Below are positions 29,525 through 38,681 of a DNA stretch of 64,000 bases, in pieces. The stretch spans positions 10,407-74,406 of the forward strand of contig NW_005202427.1 of NCBI RefSeq assembly GCF_000372725.1, written 5' to 3'. Under the pieces are notes generated by a model. That model ran no database searches and was not told the origin of the DNA. It saw only the letters and a program-made list of their open reading frames with translations. The DNA is from Emiliania huxleyi CCMP1516. Its lineage: Eukaryota; Haptophyta; Isochrysidales; Noelaerhabdaceae. Made by a program: the position numbers and the translations under genes. How positions within the stretch are numbered: the first letter of the stretch is position 1; each line of letters starts with the position of its first letter.

Positions 29525-30320
29525 CGTCGGGCCGAAGCCCCGCCCAGACTCCCTTCACACACTCTCTCTCCTAGAGTCCCGTGGCGTCGTCCTAGAGTCC
29601 GGAGGTTCCGTCCGTCCCGTCTCGTGACCGTCTCCGTACCACCAAGACTCGACCTACAATGAATTCCCTACAATCCCAGAGTCGGCCGCCGGGGCGGGCG
29701 TTTGCCCGCCCAGGACGCTCCGGCCGAACGTGGTAGCGGCGGTCGAACGTGGTAACCAAGTGGATGCACCAGCTCGCCAGGGCGTATGTAATACCGGTGA
29801 TCCACACGACTGCTACGCAATTGGTTCGACCTGCCCTTCCGGCATGGCAGCGGCGGGCGACTGTCGACCACAATGTCGACCCTCCTTCTACTGTCGACCA
29901 CAATGTCGACCAATCCGACGAGGGATTTCTCTCTCTCGCGCGCCTTCGGCTCGCTCGCCGACACACGCCACTGCGCTATCGGTTCGCACACCCCGTCGAC
30001 CACGATGTCGACGACTCCGCCGATGGACTCCGACCTGACTCACATCAAAGGTCCGAAGAGATTGACAAAGCGAGAGTTACGGTTACTCGACTAGAGCCGT
30101 ACGTCGACTCGTCGAGGGGAGGGACGTCGGGCCGAAGCCCCGCCCAGACTCCCTTCACACACTCTCTCTCCTAGAGTCCCGTGGCGTCGTCCTAGAGTCC
30201 GGAGGTTCCGTCCGTCCCGTCTCGTGACCGTCTCCGTACCACCCCAAGACTCGACCTACAATCCCAGAGTCGGCCGCCGGGGCGGGCGTTGCCCGCCCAG
30301 GACGCTCCGGCCGAACGAGG
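29525..30320 (+). mobile_element. Pair of ~200-bp direct repeats, TRIM-like
   Basis: 29525-29733 and 30123-30317 are nearly identical direct repeats (GTCGGGCCGAAGCCCCGCCC to CAGGACGCTCCGGCCGAACG), differing by a few small indels. The 390-bp interior has no retroviral coding region but has several GTCGACCAC.ATGTCGAC words. The layout fits a miniature LTR-type relic (TRIM); simple segmental duplication is the alternative. High identity of the two ends suggests a fairly recent origin. Confidence 0.5.
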
Positions 30321-30747
30321 AGAGCCCCACCTGTGCGCCTGATCGTCCTTCCAAAATCCTGCTCGTGCAGGTGGGGACCCTGTCCTCCTCCCCCAGGCTT
30401 GTCCGTTTTCTTTCTTTCTTTAGAAAGAAAACGATGCTCAAGAATTTTGCCAGACCCGGCCGCCGGCGCGAAATTCGCGATGTTCTCTCTTTTGGGGCAC
30501 ATGAGAAATGGAATGAAGGAGCGCGCGGTGTACCTGTGTTAGCAATACCAAACAAATCTAACACTCACACATCATTTGGGGCCTGGAGTTTGTGTTTTTG
30601 TGCGCGGTGTCAGCGTGTCAGCTCACCCGCTACTCAGCTTCACGGACAGGCGCTCTCTACCTTCCCCTGCTCTCTCCCTCTCTGGTCCTCATTGAGCTTT
30701 GTAGAATGGCCTCGCGCGCGCTGCAATCTATCGCCCGGAGCTCGCCA
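30318..30747. other. Spacer downstream of the TTD14 gene
   Basis: Holds a TTTCTTTCTTTAGAAAGAAA palindrome near 30409-30430 and, at 30541-30587, the left member of a 47-bp inverted pair whose partner is at 33630-33676. No gene seen. Confidence 0.5.
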
Positions 30748-31989
30748 CTAAGACCCCACCATCTGCAGCACAAGCTTGGTCGCGCTCTGCAGCTTCGCGT
30801 CAAAGCTGCCCGTGTTGCCAATCACCTGGGGATGGGATAGGGGAGGGCAAGAAGCGCTCAGCGCAGTTCGGGGGGTGCCATCTGGGACAGGACCGCGATG
30901 GCTATTGCACCCCTCCCCCCCCCCCCCCCCAGAAAGCTAAGGCTACTGCAACGCCAATCACCTCGAGCTTGGGGTGCGCCTTGTAGCAGCTCCGGATCTT
31001 GAGGTCGAGCTCCCGCGCCTGCTCGGCCGTCTCGGTGCGCGCCGCGTTATTCTCGGTGGTGTAAAACTTCTCGGCGCCGTCCGCCGCAGTGACGAGGTGC
31101 AGCACAAGGTCGTAGCGCGTCTACGGGACGTCCTTGGGACGTGTCTCAGACACGGCCCAGCGTGTGAGGTGCTGAAAGATCGCGCGACGCGCCGCGATGG
31201 AGGCCTCCGTCATGCCATTCTCCTTCAGGATGACGTCCGTCCACACCTGCCGCCGCCGGGGCCGGAGGTGCTGCCCCACAGGCGGGGCGGGTCGATGGGA
31301 GTGGGGGCTTTGGCGGCCGCACCTTTGGAGGCAGGTAGGCCCCCACGTCGAGCAGACCACGGTCGAGAATCACGACGGTGGGGCGGCCGGTGGAGCGCGC
31401 GATCTGGGTGAAGCTGTTCTCGAGCTGGAGCTGCGCTTGGATCAGCCCCGTCTCAAACTCCACCAGCGCCTTGCCACCATCCAACCCCGGATACATGCAC
31501 CCGCCGTTCATCAGGATGGTTGGCACCTGCGATTGGGGTCACCCGGATGGGCAGCCGACGCATCGGCTCGACGGCGCCGCGAGCCGATGTGACCTCTGGC
31601 ACGCAAAGCACGTCGAACCCATTCGCAGTGAGTGCCTTGGTCAGGTGCTCCAGCGAGGAGCTCTTGCCGCCGCACGGCCCACCGGTCAGCACCACCTAGC
31701 CACGCACGCACGCACGCATGCACACGCACGCTTGTTGTGTGTGAGCGCGATTGGGATCCGCAGGGACTTGATTCCGGACTGTGCAGGTGGTAAGGTGTCC
31801 GGACACCTTGTACACCCGTGACCCTTTCTTGTTTGGCATAGTCGCGCGCTTGGACGCTCGTGTCTCGACGCTGTCCAGATGGTGGTAGGGGCTGTCGTCA
31901 GACGAGCCGCCAGCGAGAACCTGGTGCAGAAGGAGTGTGGCGGCACCGCCTGCCGCGGCAGCCGCCACGAGCTTCACCGCGTCGCTCAT
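30748..31989 (-). CDS. TTD14-like P-loop (AAA_28-type) nucleotide-binding protein
   Basis: Six exons: 31989-31807, 31695-31594, 31526-31323, 31246-31184, 31120-30962, 30825-30748, giving 262 residues with consistent phase 0. Four introns are GT-AG; intron 4 is GC-AG. After a hydrophobic N-terminus (LVAAAAAGGAATLLLHQVLA, a possible membrane anchor) come the P-loop VVLTGGPCGGKSSSLEHL, VPEVPTILMNGG, ENSFTQIARSTGRPTVVILD with RGLLDVGAY, YDLVLHLVTAADGAEKFYTT, TAEQARELDLKIRSCYKAHP and the end VIGNTGSFDAKL. The order matches TTD14 of Drosophila (TRPL translocation defect protein 14), a GTP- and phosphoinositide-binding trafficking factor. Specific function here is inferred. Confidence 0.82.
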
Positions 31990-32369
31990 GTCTGCCCGAC
32001 GTCCGAGGAGGAGGACGGACGTCGGACAAAAGATATGTTTTCTCGTGATACCGATCGTCTGGCCCGCTGGGTGCGCTTCTTAGCTCCCCGGCCCTGGATG
32101 TGAGGCTACCGACTGCACTCCAAGTGCTCCAAGTGCAACCATCGTGGTTAGGGTGGTTGGGAGCCAGAGAGCAGAGTCAAAGAAAGAGGAAGGACCGGCG
32201 GGAGCTCTCCACTCAACACTGCGCGTTAAGTCTTAAGAGTGTGGACCACCTGTTCGATATCGAGCGTCAAAGAACAAACGTGCCGGCGCCCGGCGGGCAT
32301 TTGCCATGGTAGGCTGCAACAAAAAACGAAAAGGCGCATCGCGGTTACCGGTTTCTACCACGACGCGAT
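31990..32369. other. Upstream region of the TTD14 gene with repeat C fragment
   Basis: 32068-32140 is an inverted copy of the start of repeat family C (CTTAGCTCCCCGGCC, CACTCCAAGTGCTCCAAGTG). The stretch 32320-32361 appears to be coding DNA continuous with 33277 onward, interrupted by the insertion that follows. Confidence 0.5.
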
Positions 32370-33268
32370 CTGAGGGAGGGTGTAGAGGATGTAGAGTGTA
32401 GAGCGCTGTAGAGCTGTAGAGGTGTAGAGCGCTGGAGAGCGCTGTAGAGCGCTGTAGAGCTGTAGAGCTCTACATCCGCCGCGGGACGAAGCGCCTCCGT
32501 TGTAGAGCGATGTAGAGGCGCTCTACAACGTGAAATCTCTACAACAAACTCTACATCATATTGCAATAAGCGGCGAACGAGGCACGGTCGCTCTCCGACA
32601 TGAGGCGCGTTGCACTTGCCAGTGCTGCCCTGGCCTTCTGTCTGCCCGCCCAATGGGTGGCAGGTGCCTCTGCTGCTGTGGCATGCCTCACGGCTGCGAC
32701 TGGCCGGCGCCTCGACGCGTCAGCTCGGCTCGGCGTAGCGATCGTGGCCAGCGCAACTCGCTTGGACTCAACGCTCAGCCAGGAGCTCCCGCACGCGCTG
32801 GCGCGAGGCATGGCGCATGCAACGCGTCTGAATGCTCGCCTCGCCTCGCGCAAATGCGACCGTCCTCGCAGCCGACAGTCCACCGCCTGCTAAAGAAGCA
32901 CAGCGACGAATGCGGCACCGGCGACACATGGCAGGCTGGTCATGACGCAGTTATAGGGTGTTGTGTGCCGTCGGAGTGACTCTCTGTGTGTCAGGGATAG
33001 TCAGGGCTGTCCATCAGAGCTCCAGTAAGCTCGGAGACCCCCCATTAGCGCGGCTTGACCTCTTTGAGTCACTGCCTTCCCGGCGGTTTGGCTGTAGAGC
33101 CTCTACAACAAACTCTACAGCAAAATCGCGCTCTACATCGCTCTACAACGGAGGCGCTTCGTCCCGCGGCGGATGTAGAGCTCTACAGCTCTACAGCGCT
33201 CCAGAGCGCTCTACATCTCTACAGCTCTACAGCGCTCTACACTCTACATCCTCTACACCCTCCCTCAG
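32370..33268. mobile_element. Foldback/MITE insertion with 8-bp target-site duplication
   Basis: Terminal arms of about 185 bp (32370-32555 and 33090-33268) are near-perfect reverse complements beginning CTGAGGGAGGGTGTAGAGG. Both are built of GTAGAGC/GCTCTACA words. GACGCGAT lies directly outside both ends (32362-32369, 33269-33276), an 8-bp target-site duplication as in hAT-type elements. It splits a coding frame. The 530-bp centre has one small frame but no transposase, so it is non-autonomous. Near-identical arms and an exact duplication imply recent insertion. Confidence 0.88.
32600..32893 (+). CDS. Small frame with signal-peptide-like start, inside the foldback element
   Basis: ATG 32600, 97 residues. 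The N-terminus MRRVALASAALAFCLPAQWV then AGASA looks like a signal peptide with a cleavable end; the rest is alanine/arginine-rich with cysteines. It may be a captured exon or chance. The opposite strand is also open. Confidence 0.25.
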   Translation: MRRVALASAALAFCLPAQWVAGASAAVACLTAATGRRLDASARLGVAIVASATRLDSTLSQELPHALARGMAHATRLNARLASRKCDRPRSRQSTAC

Positions 33269-33538
33269 GACGCGATCTTTGTCAAGCGCAACAACTTCAA
33301 CCTGCTGCTCCACGAGACGTTCGGCGGCGGCTTCTCGCCCACCGCCGTTCTCAAGCTGCGCCGCCTCGCGCGCAAAGTCGCGCGCGGCAGCGTCGACCGC
33401 ACGGCCTACTCGCCCAAGTACTCGCTCTCTTTTATGTCCCACCATGCAGAGCGCATCTCTCTCTCTGTTGTGCGAGGCGTGAACCGCGCCATTCGCTCTC
33501 ACCTGGCAACCCTGTCTGCACGTCTCGCGCGCGCGTGA
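33269..33538 (+). CDS. Unrecognised coding fragment interrupted by the foldback element
   Basis: From the element boundary the frame reads DAIFVKRNNFNLLLHETFGG, SPTAVLKLRRLARKVARGSV, SPKYSLSFMSHHAERISL to TGA at 33536-33538. The frame upstream of the insertion (32335-32369) reads IAVTGFYHDAI in register once the element and one target copy are ignored, so the element interrupted it. I do not recognise the family; no other parts of this gene are visible. Host gene remnant or mobile-element gene cannot be told. Confidence 0.5.
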   Translation, partial: DAIFVKRNNFNLLLHETFGGGFSPTAVLKLRRLARKVARGSVDRTAYSPKYSLSFMSHHAERISLSVVRGVNRAIRSHLATLSARLARA

Positions 33539-34024
33539 ACAGGGCAATCAATTGAAGTCGACCGCCCAAATCTGTCCCCCCCCCGCAAACTCTAAACCAC
33601 CATAAACTACAGTCTGCAGGGGCTCCATCCAGGCCCCAAATGACGTGTGAGTGTTAGAGTTGTTTGGTATTGCTAAAAATCTCTCTCTCTAGGCTGCCAA
33701 GCCCACCCTCCCTGTACCGCAGCGCGGCGCGAACCATCATGTGCTCGCGCAACTCCGCCTTGGGAGGCAACTCGCCGGAGTCCTCGAATTTCGCGATTGG
33801 ATTCATAGGAAGATAAGAAACAGAATTACAAGCCTCTCTCACAGCACACTGGCACGACAAGGGCGCGGACTGGCGCGGACTGGCACACACACACGCTACC
33901 CAACGCGGCCAAAGGATATCCACCTCGAGAACCTGAGAACACACACACTGAGAGTAAGAATTTCGCCGCCGAAAGAAGCTTGTCCCCATCCTTCCACTCC
34001 AGCCCGGCCTCTCGAGCGTTTTGC
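33539..34024. other. Intergenic, no gene supported
   Basis: Includes the right 47-bp inverted repeat (33630-33676) and mixed DNA with CACACA words. Confidence 0.4.
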
Positions 34025-35490
34025 ATGTCGGAGCACTCCTCTGAGCACTCCGACGGGGAGCTGGTCGACGACCAGAGCCGCTCGCCGAGCCCAGGCCCGG
34101 ACGAGCCTCAGCCGGCGTGCGACACTCAAGCCGCAAAGCCCGACCACGGCGGTGCCTCTGGCAGCAAGGCCGCTTCTCCCTCTTCACCCGCCTCCTCGAT
34201 TGGCGGACTCTCTCGCCAGGTGTGGCATGCTCCTCGCGGCCCTCCTTGCCCCAGAGACTCTTACAGACGGTCATTGGCACTCCTTACCGACGTCCTCAGG
34301 CGCTGCTGGTTGCCGTCGGTCTGCCTCTCGCATTCATCGTCGGCGCGGCCACCTCATCTGCAGGTGCCAAGCAGCCCTGGGAGGGGTTGGGTATGCACGA
34401 CGCACCGTCCCTGGGGCGTGCCGTGGGCCGGGCACGCCTGCCGACTCTCTCCATCCAATGCCTCGGCACTGCGTCCTCACCAGCCGCTCCTGCCGCAGTC
34501 TCCACCGCGGCGCTCGAGGCGAGCCGCACTACGAGCTCGACCTACACCAGCACTCTCCACCGCGCGACCGACTGCCTTTCCCCGCGACGCTGCTCTCCAC
34601 GCCCTCCTTCGCTGCCGCCACTCCCCACTCACACACGCCCGCCGGCTCCAGCACCTTTCCCCACCCAACCCCGCCACCGCCTCCCGCCACCGCCTCCACC
34701 TCCACCTTCACACACACACACACACAAGCCACCCCACACACAAGCCACCCCAGGCCGTCTCGCACTGACGTCCGCTGCCTCGCCGCGCCCAGGCCTGCCG
34801 CTCCAACGCCGCCGCCGACTCCGTGCGCCCCTCCTCCGCCCTAGAGCCCAGATGCCTCTGCAGTGGTGAGGCCTGCTGTGTGGCTCAATAGGCTCGCCTC
34901 GCCTCGCTCACGCGAAACATGTGCGAGAGTAGCCGAGGGTAGCCGAGGGTAGCCGAGAGCCGAGAGCCTCGCTCACGCCGTGCGCCCGATGCGAGGGGGG
35001 TAGCCGAGAGACGCCCTCCCGCCACAGAGGCAGCACAGAGGCGTCCTGCCTCCGCCCTGGACGGGTCATCTCGAGATGGTGGGGAGGGCATCAGTTGGCT
35101 CGCGGCGCCTGCCCGGTGACAGCTCTCCTTACCCCCCCCCCCCCCCCCTCTCGCACACAGGCAGCAGCGCGAGGGCCGCGTGTCGGTGGCAGAGTCGCAG
35201 CTGCAGGTGTGCCGCCCGAGGGGATGTCGGTGTGGGCACGCGCTCACTCGCCCGGGCGGGACGGCGCAGGCGCGGGAGATGGAGCTGCACGACGCAAACC
35301 TGCGCATTGCCAGGCTCCAGGCGCCGGTCCAGCACCCCCCCTCCGGGGGATGCCGCTGCCCTGCTGCCTCCCCCTCGGACCGTTCCGGCCTCGGGCTTGC
35401 CAGCCCACCCCCCCCTTCCCCCACCCCGCCCACCGGCGCTCGCCCTCGCTGCAGGCCAAGTGCGGCTGGTGGTGCTCCGGCGAGTGAGGG
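34025..35490 (+). CDS. Tentative gene: acidic N-terminus, one membrane segment, coiled coil
   Basis: ATG 34025 opens MSEHSSEHSDGELVDDQSRS, a Ser/Asp-rich disordered start running to LSRQ at about 34223. A 35-nt GT-AG intron (unusually short) restores RLLQTVIGTPYRRPQ and a membrane segment ALLVAVGLPLAFIVGAA, ending near 34361 at a GT donor. After a long pyrimidine-rich, probably intronic stretch (34362-35159, with a CA microsatellite), small exons appear to encode coiled coil: REGRVSVAESQLQ (about 35160-35205) and AREMELHDANLRIARLQ (35270-35320), then a short end near 35490. Golgin-like or tail-anchored architecture is possible; exon joins beyond the second are speculative. Confidence 0.42.
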
Positions 35491-36207
35491 CCCGGCGGTC
35501 GGACGAGGCGGTGGGCCGGAGCGCGCCAAGTTGCAGTCGCCGACGGGACGATATCGGGAAAGACGGAACGCGATGAGTCCTCGTCGATCCCTTATAGTGA
35601 CCCGGCCGTCTCCGCTGGCCCGGCGGGACGAGGGCTGGCGTGAGATTCGGCCGGGGGTTGTAGGTAGCGGTCGGGGCGGGGGGCGGAGGGACAGGCACGA
35701 GTAACAGCTGGGGCCTGGCCCGGGGGGGGGGGGGGGGGGTCAGCGGTGTGCGCCCCTCTGAGGACCACTGAGCGAAGGGCGCCTTATTTCGGCCAGGTAT
35801 TTCACGTATGTATCTGAGGTGGCGACGGCACCCCTAAGAATTCCAACAATACCCCCCTCAGCCTCACAAGGACACAGCAGACTGACTGGCTCGGACTGGC
35901 ACCACTACAAATGGCACAGTGCTGGTGTGGAACCTTCTTTTCTAGTATCTAGATAGACGATTGAAAAAGGTTGGATTGAGAGCAGCCTCGCTCTCAATCC
36001 TACTTCCTAGAAGTCGAAGGCTTTTGTGTTTTGAGCAGCACTCCTCGCAATCGTAGCATCTCTGTGCGATTGTGAGCGCCTACGCTCGCAATCCTACATC
36101 TTCTAGAATCTAGTGGAAGAAAGGTCAAGAGAGATTCTTAAAAACGCAAAAAAAAGAAAAAGACTCATTGCACCTCACAGAAGAGGGTCGGCACTTCGCC
36201 GCGGAGC
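35491..36207. other. Intergenic with hairpins
   Basis: A G-run at 35719-35738. Perfect hairpin GGATTGAGAGC / GCTCTCAATCC at 35973-36000 and an imperfect one, GATTGTGAGCG / CGCTCGCAATC, at 36069-36094, both in CTAGA-rich DNA. No gene; structured RNA is possible but unsupported. Confidence 0.5.
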
Positions 36208-36807
36208 ATGCTGGACACCGCCTCGCTCAGAGAAAGCCTGCCCGACTCGCCCTCGAGGGGGGGCAAGGCGCCCCCCTACGACGCGGTTCAGATGTCTCTC
36301 GACCTGCAAGAGCGCTATGACGTGGACGTCGACCTGACCGGCACCAAACTCGCGGCCGTAACGTCATCCTTGCGAGAATGCCTCTCACCAAGAACATTCG
36401 CCTTCTTGCAGACGCTGTGCGAGCCGGTGTTCTCGCGGTTATCGCCAGACCTGGTGAACGTGGAGGCCATGCTGCGGCAGCTCGAGACCGCCCTCGTCCG
36501 CTCGCTCGACGTGTGCTCGCGCGGAGTTGAGGGCGAGGACCCTGAGAAGCTCTTTGAACCGCTCGCGGGCTCGCTGGTCGCGATGCTGCGGGACGTGGTC
36601 TCCAATCCGGCGAAGGTGGTGGAGAACGCCAGATTGAAGGCCTCCGACGAGGCGCGCCAAGGGGAGCGCGACGCAGCAAAGAAGGCCAAGGCGGCGGCCA
36701 AGGAGGCCAAGCGAGCGCTTGCGGCGTCCAGAAAAGCGGCGCGGCTAGCGCAGCGGCAAGAGGGCGGGCGGGAGGAGATCGCCGCGGGCGGAGACGAGGC
36801 GGAGTGA
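36208..36807 (+). CDS. Hypothetical 199-residue protein with basic coiled-coil tail
   Basis: Single uninterrupted frame from ATG 36208 to TGA 36807. The first 120 residues have balanced composition (YDAVQMSLDLQERYDVDVDL, TFAFLQTLCEPVFSRLSPDL, VEAMLRQLETALVRSLDV) and look like an alpha-helical domain. The end is a Lys/Ala helix (DAAKKAKAAAKEAKRALAAS). No family recognised. It is the cleanest unknown gene in the window. Nucleic-acid or scaffold binding by the tail is only a guess. Confidence 0.6.
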   Translation: MLDTASLRESLPDSPSRGGKAPPYDAVQMSLDLQERYDVDVDLTGTKLAAVTSSLRECLSPRTFAFLQTLCEPVFSRLSPDLVNVEAMLRQLETALVRSLDVCSRGVEGEDPEKLFEPLAGSLVAMLRDVVSNPAKVVENARLKASDEARQGERDAAKKAKAAAKEAKRALAASRKAARLAQRQEGGREEIAAGGDEAE

Positions 36808-37664
36808 GCCGCTGGCCGCCCCTGAGTCTCGAAAGGGGCGCGGCTCGCGCGCTGCTGGCCGGGGGGCGCGTGGAGGGGGGAGGGGGGGGGCGCTCCGTAC
36901 GATTACTTGTGGGCATGGTTGATGCCGCTGCACAGCATGGCGGGGAGGGAGGGGAGGGGGGACAGCGTCCGGATGCCGAGCCCAAGTAGTACTTTGCGGG
37001 CGCCGGCGCGCCTCCGGCTGCTACCTCGAGGTGTGCGCACGGTCTTGCACGTTGAGCATGAAGCGGGAGGGTGGTTTGTGGGAGCGTCTTGCGGGGCTTG
37101 TCCGGAGGTGTGTGCGGGGTACGAGCACGCGCCTGTGCGTGGCACCGCGGCATGGTCCATGTGGAGAGTTTTGAGTAGTGCGCAACTTTTGGTTTTGCGG
37201 TTCGTGCTCTCATCTACGAGCGATGTTGATTTGGAATCCTGTCAACGATTGGATTGTGTATACCCCCGGGCGGGCCCCGCGACCACGGACCAGTGCATAG
37301 TGTCGCTGTACACACAACTCTGTCGCTGTACTCCTCCCTAAGCGCCTTTCGAAAACGCAGCGTCTACTACGTACCTGCGCTTGTGCGTGGTTGGTGCATC
37401 TGGGAAATCCTCGAGGGGAAATCTTTCTTGCCCAAAGGAGGGAGGTCAGCTGCATCATTCAGCCCGGAGAGCCCGCTCGCGCGCTGTGTCTACCCTCCAG
37501 CTCAAGCTCATGGTCTCCGCCCCCCACCTCTCCCTCATTCTCTCTGCCCTGTCTTCTCTGAGTTATCGACACTGGATCCGAAACAAGGGCCTCAAAAGCA
37601 AGCCGCTGGAGTCAAGTCTCGCCGTATCCACTCGGCGTGCAAGACCTGCCATACAGCAAGGACA
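36808..37664. other. Intergenic, no gene supported
   Basis: GC-rich to 37060, then mixed. Frames at 37254-37808 run over the minus-strand calponin-homology exon and lack recognisable motifs. Confidence 0.4.
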
Positions 37665-38395
37665 TCACGCGGCCGGGCTGGACTTGTCGGCAATCTTCTT
37701 GAGCTCGAGAAGGTTGTTAATCACGGACATCATTGCCAGCTCGACCTAACGAGAGGGATGTGGCCATGCATGACGACACTGAGCCTATCCGATCATGCCG
37801 CAGCGTAAGGGTGTGGATATTTGCAGCATCTGGGCAGGCGAGGCCTTTCCCGTACTCTCTTGGAACAGGTTGTCAGTCATGAAGATAAAGTTGTCGGTCA
37901 TCCCCAGCTTCTCGCAGGCCTTCAGGTAGAAGCTGATGTTCTCTCTCTGGACGGCCGGCTGGCTTGTTGACCGAGGCCACTTGCAGACGTCTTTCTTGAT
38001 CTTGTTGGCGAGCTGGCATAGGACGACGCCCGACTGCAAAACTTTCTGGAACTCAAGGGCTCCCAGACCGTCCTCCAGCTTTTCATCCAAGACCTTCTCG
38101 ATCCACGTGCGCACTTCCTGTTCTTTAGCGATGTCGTACTTCTTCTTGGCCTACCATCGTGATCGGCAGAGGCTCAACAGGGCGATCGTCGTGAGATAGG
38201 GCTACGCGGCAAACGCACGTTGTCTGCGATGTCTTTATCCAGACCGAAATTCCCGTCCTCGGTCGGCTGAACGTAAATCCCGTTGTTCACCTACGAGTGC
38301 AAGGACGTAACTAGCACAGCTAATTCTGGGTTCGCGTCCCACCGCTGCCATCATACCTGCTTGTCCTGGGCGGCGCGGGGGATGACATCCGTCAT
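37665..38395 (-). CDS. Calponin-homology domain protein (transgelin/SCP1-like)
   Basis: Four exons: 38395-38357, 38290-38219, 38150-37845, 37745-37665, all phase 0, giving 165 residues. Introns 1 and 2 are GT-AG, intron 3 GC-AG. The protein starts MTDVIPRAAQDKQ, continues NFGLDKDIADN|AKKKYD (calponin-type pre-domain), then the CH domain: EVRTWIEKVLDEKLED, FQKVLQSGVVLCQLANKI, RENISFYLKACEKLGM, FMTDNLFQES, VINNLLELKKI. Single type-3 CH domains as in yeast Scp1 and animal transgelin bind and bundle actin. Length is close to that class (Scp1 about 200). No calponin repeats are visible at the end. Confidence 0.85.
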
Positions 38396-38681
38396 CTCGA
38401 CGGCGGCTGTCGATGTGTCCTGCAATGGACGTCGCCGCTTCCTTTTGCTGGAAAATAGTTCCAATTTTCCTTCCGCGCGACCCGAGCCGCCGGGTGCCCC
38501 GCAACAACCTCGTTGATCATGAGCCAGAAGATCGGCTCGCGAGATGGGGTGCTAGTATGTATGAGACCGATGCGTCGCAGTTCTCTTGCCGGGGGGGGCG
38601 CTTCGGCGGTAGTTAGTGGTCACGGAACCCGAACACCCTTCGGAGTCGCTCCTCATCGCAAACCCTGTCACTACATACACT
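38396..38681. other. Upstream of the calponin-homology gene
   Basis: Probable 5-prime region of the minus-strand gene; nothing else recognised. Confidence 0.35.

Larger units (their letters stand above)
30541..33676. repeat. 47-bp inverted pair bracketing the TTD14-like gene
   Basis: 30541-30587 (TAGCAATACCAAACAA.TCTAAC...) recurs as reverse complement at 33630-33676 with only about two mismatches. The pair could be ends of a 3.1-kb transposable unit that includes a host gene, or two independent dispersed repeats. No target-site duplication is evident. Confidence 0.5.

Noticed and set aside
31690-31740. CGCACGCA run as a repeat of interest
   Set aside because: A short microsatellite inside a TTD14-like intron; nothing unusual.
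33741-34844. 367-codon plus frame rich in Pro/Thr/His
   Set aside because: Out of phase with the better-supported N-terminal exon at 34025 and dominated by CACACA/CCACC repeats.
35973-36094. Two hairpins as a structured RNA gene
   Set aside because: No promoter, box motifs or conserved structure can be named; listed only as hairpins.
38300-38345. T-arm-like GGGTTCGCGTCCC, possible tRNA
   Set aside because: No acceptor, D or anticodon arms can be paired around it, and it lies in an intron of the calponin-homology gene.
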